Positions 60,807 to 64,000 of a DNA stretch of 64,000 nucleotides are shown here, piece after piece. The notes under the pieces were generated by a model. That model saw nothing but the letters and a program-made list of their open reading frames with translations, searched no databases and was not told the DNA's origin. Numbering within the stretch: position 1 is the first letter of the stretch; each line of letters opens with the position of its first letter. The translations under genes and the position numbers were made by a program. Source of the DNA: Thiothrix winogradskyi (GTDB lineage: Bacteria > Pseudomonadota > Gammaproteobacteria > Thiotrichales > Thiotrichaceae); contig NZ_CP091244.1 in NCBI RefSeq assembly GCF_021650935.1, forward strand, positions 1,240,001 to 1,304,000, read 5' to 3'.

Positions 60807-61997
60807 ATGAACAGTCCAGTGTTAATAAGCAGATTGACGGAGTACGGCGTAAGTCGTCGTGCCTTCCTGAAGTACTGCGCATTAGTGGCATCCTGTTTGG
60901 CACTGCCTGCCAGTGGAATTCCTGCATTGGCGGAAAAGCTACGCCAAGCAGCACGCCCTGCGGTGATTTGGTTGTCTTTTCAGGAATGCACCGGCTGTAC
61001 CGAATCGCTGACCCGCTCGTATACACCCAGTATAGAAGAGCTAATATTTGACCTGATTTCTCTCGATTACCACCATACCTTACAAGCAGCGTCGGGTGAA
61101 GCGGCAGAAGTAGCACGGCAAGAGACAATGCAGCACCATGCGGGCAAGTATTGGCTCATTGTTGATGGTTCAATACCGACGGCAGCCGATGGTGTTTATT
61201 CAACCATTGCAGGTCGCACCAATCTGGATATGTTGCGTGAAGGCGTTGCCAATGCGGCTATCGTTGTCGCGGTGGGCAGTTGTGCGGCGTTTGGCGGGTT
61301 GGCAGCCGCACAGCCTAACCCAACTGGCGCTAGCAGTGTGGCAGCGTTGATGCAAGCTGGGTTGATTGCTACGAAACCCTTAGTGAATTTACCCGGTTGC
61401 CCGCCGTTGCCCATCGCGATTAGCAGCCTATTCGCGTATCTCCTTGCGTTTGAACGCCTGCCTGACTTGGATGCACTCAAGCGCCCCTTGAGTATTTACG
61501 GCAATACTGTGCATGATCGCTGTTCCCGTTACCGCTATTACGCCGAGGAAAAATTTGCCGAACGCTTTGGGGATGAAGGTCACCGCAAGGGTTGGTGTTT
61601 GTACAAGTTGGGTTGCAAAGGCCCTGTTACCCACAATGCTTGTTCACTCTATAAGTGGAATCAGGGGACGAGTTCGCCAATTGAAGCTGGTCATCCTTGC
61701 CTTGGCTGTTCTGAGCCGGATTTCTGGGATAAGGGCAGCTTTTACCACAGTTTGGATAAGGCACTGTCGCCGGTTGCACCTATTGGAAAAACGCCGGATA
61801 TTGCCATAGAAACGGGGCAAAAACTGTACACAGAACACTGTGTCAGTTGCCATGCGCCTAGCCCTGCCAGTTTCAAAACACCAGCAGAAGATATTCCTGC
61901 ATTGTTACGTTCCGGTAATATCCGTGCTCATCGGCGTTTTGAGTTATCTGACGAGCAGCTTGAGTTGTTAGAGAAATATTTCACGGCGCAGCAATAA
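60807..61997 (+). CDS. [NiFe]-hydrogenase small subunit fused to a cytochrome c domain
   Basis: 396 residues. Tat signal SRRAFLKYCALVASCLALP, then the small-subunit fold: proximal-cluster cysteines in QECTGCTES, GSCAAFGG and LPGCPPLP; distal and medial ligands in VHDRCSRY, GWCLYKLGCKGP, HNACSLYKW and HPCLGCSEPDFWD. Residues about 330-396 form a class I cytochrome c domain with CVSCH in place of the usual membrane anchor. The full set of Fe-S ligands suggests electron transfer from a catalytic partner to heme. No large subunit is found in the remaining 2 kb or anywhere in the window. GGGAGG precedes the ATG. Confidence 0.88.
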   Translation: MNSPVLISRLTEYGVSRRAFLKYCALVASCLALPASGIPALAEKLRQAARPAVIWLSFQECTGCTESLTRSYTPSIEELIFDLISLDYHHTLQAASGEAAEVARQETMQHHAGKYWLIVDGSIPTAADGVYSTIAGRTNLDMLREGVANAAIVVAVGSCAAFGGLAAAQPNPTGASSVAALMQAGLIATKPLVNLPGCPPLPIAISSLFAYLLAFERLPDLDALKRPLSIYGNTVHDRCSRYRYYAEEKFAERFGDEGHRKGWCLYKLGCKGPVTHNACSLYKWNQGTSSPIEAGHPCLGCSEPDFWDKGSFYHSLDKALSPVAPIGKTPDIAIETGQKLYTEHCVSCHAPSPASFKTPAEDIPALLRSGNIRAHRRFELSDEQLELLEKYFTAQQ

Positions 61998-62109
61998 CGG
62001 ACACACGGGTTTGGTTTATGCCGTTTTTTTCCAGTTTAGCGGTTAGGTTGCTCAGTGATGGTTATCCGAGTAATAGGTCAACTGCGCTTTGAAACATGGG
62101 AAATCTCCT

Positions 62110-64000
62110 TTAATGGTGGTGTTCGGCAGGCATACGGGATTTTTCACCCTTCAGCACAAACTGGCGGTACAGCAGCGGCAACAAAATCAGCGTTAAGGTG
62201 GTCGCACTGACTAACCCGCCGATCACAACCGTTGCCAGCGGTTTCTGGATTTCTGAACCGGGGCCGGTGGCAAATAACAACGGCACTAAACCCCAAGCGG
62301 CAATACTGGCGGTCATTAACACCGGGCGCAGGCGGCGTAACGCCCCTTCGCGTACCACCGCCGTTCCTCGGTAGCCTTGCTGGTGCAATTGGTTGAAAAA
62401 TGTCACCAATACCACGCCGTTGAGTACGGCAATCCCCAGCAGTGCAATGAAACCTACCGACGCGGGTACGGATAAATATTGCCCAGAAATCCCCAGACTA
62501 AAAATCCCACCAATCAACGCCAATGGCACATTCGCCATCACCAGAATGGTTTGGCGCACATCTCGAAACGTCAAAAACAGCAGCAAGCCAATCATGGCGA
62601 GCGCAATTGGCACGACAATGAGCAAGCGTTGCGCTGCCCGTTGCTGATTCTCGAATTGCCCACCCCACGTAATGCTGTAGCCAGTCGGCAAGGTCACGTT
62701 AGCGGCGACGGCAGCTTGTGCTTCTTCCACAAAACTTACCAAATCGCGCCCTGTCACATTGCTTTGTGCCACCACGAAACGGCCTGCATTTTCGCGTTTA
62801 ATCGCCACGGGCCCTTCGGTGCGGACGAGTTTTGCCACTTGATCAAGGCTGATAATGCGCCCGTCAGGAAGCGTCAGGCGGATTTGCTGCAAGGCTTGAG
62901 GTGCTTGACGCAATTCGGCAGAACCGCGCAATTGCAGCGGAATGCGTCGCCCTTCTTGCTGGATTATGCCGATAATTTCACCTTCGAGCTGGGTGCGTAA
63001 CAGGCTGGCAATGTCGTCTACCGATAGCCCAAAGCGTCCGGCGGCTTGGCGGTCAATTTCGGCACGCAGGTATTGCACTCCCGCATTTTTTTGGGTGTAA
63101 GCGTCGGATGCACCGGGGATTTTCTCTAAAATCGTGACAATTTGTTGTGCCAGATCGCCCAACACCGCCAGATCAGTCCCGAAAATCTTGATGGCAATAT
63201 CCCCGCGACTGCCGGTCAGCATTTCAGAGACGCGCATATCAATCGGTTGGGTGAAGTTGTAACCCACACCGGGGAATTTTTCCAACACTTGACGGATTTC
63301 TTCTTGCAGCCATTCTTTATCCGGCGTTCGCCAGGTTTCGCGGGGCTTTAACACCAGAAAGCTGTCGGTTTCATTCAGGCTCATGGGGTCAAGACCGAGT
63401 TCATCTGAGCCGACCCGTGCGACGATACGCTGAATTTCGGGGATATTATCCAGCAAGGCTTGTTGTACCCGTAAGTCGGTGTCGATGCTTTGATCCAAAC
63501 TGATCGAGGGCAGTTTTTCCAATTGCACCAACAAGTCGCCTTCATCCATCGTCGGCATGAAGGTTTTACCAATCAATGGGTACGTGGCGACTGCGCCTAA
63601 CATCACGGCGATGGTCAGGATGTAAACCAAGCTAGGGCGTTTGAAGGCCGCGTCTAACACCGGCAAATACACGCGCCGTGAGACGCGCAATAGCCAAGGA
63701 TCGGTGTGCGCCGCTTGCTTGAGCAACCACGATGCCAGTACCGGAATCACCGTCAATGCCAACAGCAAGGAGATGGAAAGTGCAAACACAATGGTCAGAG
63801 CGACTGGCGTAAACAGTTTACCTTCCAACCCTTCCAGCGTCAGCAGCGGGAGGAATACCAAGGCAATAATGACAATGCCGATACTGACGGGGGAGGAGAC
63901 TTCTTGTACTGCCCACAGGATTTTTTGCCGTTGCGGGATTTTGGCTTTTTCATCATCATGCACCAGATGTTCCACGATATTTTCGACAATCACCACCGCC
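62110..64000 (-). CDS. Heavy-metal efflux RND transporter CzcA/CusA family (N-terminus beyond window)
   Basis: 628 residues visible, open to the window edge on the 5' side, so the true start is outside. The visible part begins inside the first membrane block with the TM4-proximal VIVENIVEHL, and includes GKTFMPTMDEGDLLVQLEKLP (a family hallmark), EFIRQVLEKFPGVGYNF-like porter segments (REEIRQVLEKFPGVGYNFTQ region), and the last six membrane segments (TSIAAWGLVPLLFATGPGSE motif region). It ends in a short His-rich tail (PAEHHH). It exports divalent or monovalent metal ions. Adaptor and channel genes would lie further along, out of view. The 112-base gap to the hydrogenase-type gene is otherwise empty. 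Confidence 0.9.
   Translation of the reverse strand, partial: AVVIVENIVEHLVHDDEKAKIPQRQKILWAVQEVSSPVSIGIVIIALVFLPLLTLEGLEGKLFTPVALTIVFALSISLLLALTVIPVLASWLLKQAAHTDPWLLRVSRRVYLPVLDAAFKRPSLVYILTIAVMLGAVATYPLIGKTFMPTMDEGDLLVQLEKLPSISLDQSIDTDLRVQQALLDNIPEIQRIVARVGSDELGLDPMSLNETDSFLVLKPRETWRTPDKEWLQEEIRQVLEKFPGVGYNFTQPIDMRVSEMLTGSRGDIAIKIFGTDLAVLGDLAQQIVTILEKIPGASDAYTQKNAGVQYLRAEIDRQAAGRFGLSVDDIASLLRTQLEGEIIGIIQQEGRRIPLQLRGSAELRQAPQALQQIRLTLPDGRIISLDQVAKLVRTEGPVAIKRENAGRFVVAQSNVTGRDLVSFVEEAQAAVAANVTLPTGYSITWGGQFENQQRAAQRLLIVVPIALAMIGLLLFLTFRDVRQTILVMANVPLALIGGIFSLGISGQYLSVPASVGFIALLGIAVLNGVVLVTFFNQLHQQGYRGTAVVREGALRRLRPVLMTASIAAWGLVPLLFATGPGSEIQKPLATVVIGGLVSATTLTLILLPLLYRQFVLKGEKSRMPAEHHH

Overview
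The window looks like chromosome of a sulfur-oxidising gammaproteobacterium, most like Thiothrix and its relatives in the Thiotrichales. This is inferred from two flavocytochrome c sulfide dehydrogenase gene pairs, many other c-type cytochromes, system II (CcsB/ResB) cytochrome c maturation, and gammaproteobacterial gene orders (lpoA-yraN-diaA; mrdA-mrdB-mltB-rlpA-dacA-ybeD-lipB; cytochrome c4 divergent from engB). I could not confirm the genus.

Region by region. 0-8.6 kb: the 3' end of a monomeric isocitrate dehydrogenase, a palindromic repeat, argA-diaA-yraN-lpoA on the minus strand, a K+-independent membrane pyrophosphatase, rsmI, a YaiL-like protein and soluble pyrophosphatase. 8.6-16.1 kb: a cell elongation and peptidoglycan cluster (PBP2, RodA, MltB, RlpA, PBP5/6) ending in ybeD-lipB. 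16.1-21.4 kb, minus strand: coq7, dsbA, and the cytochrome c maturation pair with cytochrome c4. 21.7-27.0 kb: engB, a candidate structured RNA, a DegQ-like protease, cbpA, yicC, comF and a rhombosortase. 27.1-29.0 kb: pseudopilin genes gspGHIJ.

29.2-40.1 kb holds the most unusual cluster: an RND adaptor and a pump with an extra C-terminal membrane and tail region, an Ala/Pro-rich secreted protein, a ParA-type ATPase, a membrane-anchored repeat/TPR protein, a membrane protein with a Met/Asn/Gln-rich periodic segment, a dynamin-like GTPase with two membrane segments, and an ApbE flavin transferase. All lie on one strand with close spacing. I know of no described system with this composition.

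40.4-50 kb is accessory DNA: two DUF1566 (Lcl domain) lipoproteins with tandem repeats, a small lipoprotein, rluE, two paralogous small exported proteins (one displaced from its promoter by an IS982-family element whose target duplication contains the start codon), a phosphoethanolamine transferase gene broken by an in-frame stop, and a cytochrome b561 gene whose last codons were replaced by a decayed insertion sequence.

49.5-62 kb is a redox island: DUF6502 and DUF5666 genes, a lipoprotein-type fccA with fccB, an IS200/IS605 element with tnpA and tnpB, a cytochrome c with a coiled-coil tail, a LuxR-type membrane regulator divergent from an SHP/diheme cytochrome/cytochrome b operon, a second fccAB pair, a DUF2202 lipoprotein, and a [NiFe]-hydrogenase small subunit fused to a cytochrome c domain with no large subunit in view. 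The window ends in a CzcA/CusA-type metal efflux pump on the minus strand. Together the 49-62 kb genes suggest periplasmic sulfide oxidation feeding electrons through small cytochromes into the membrane.
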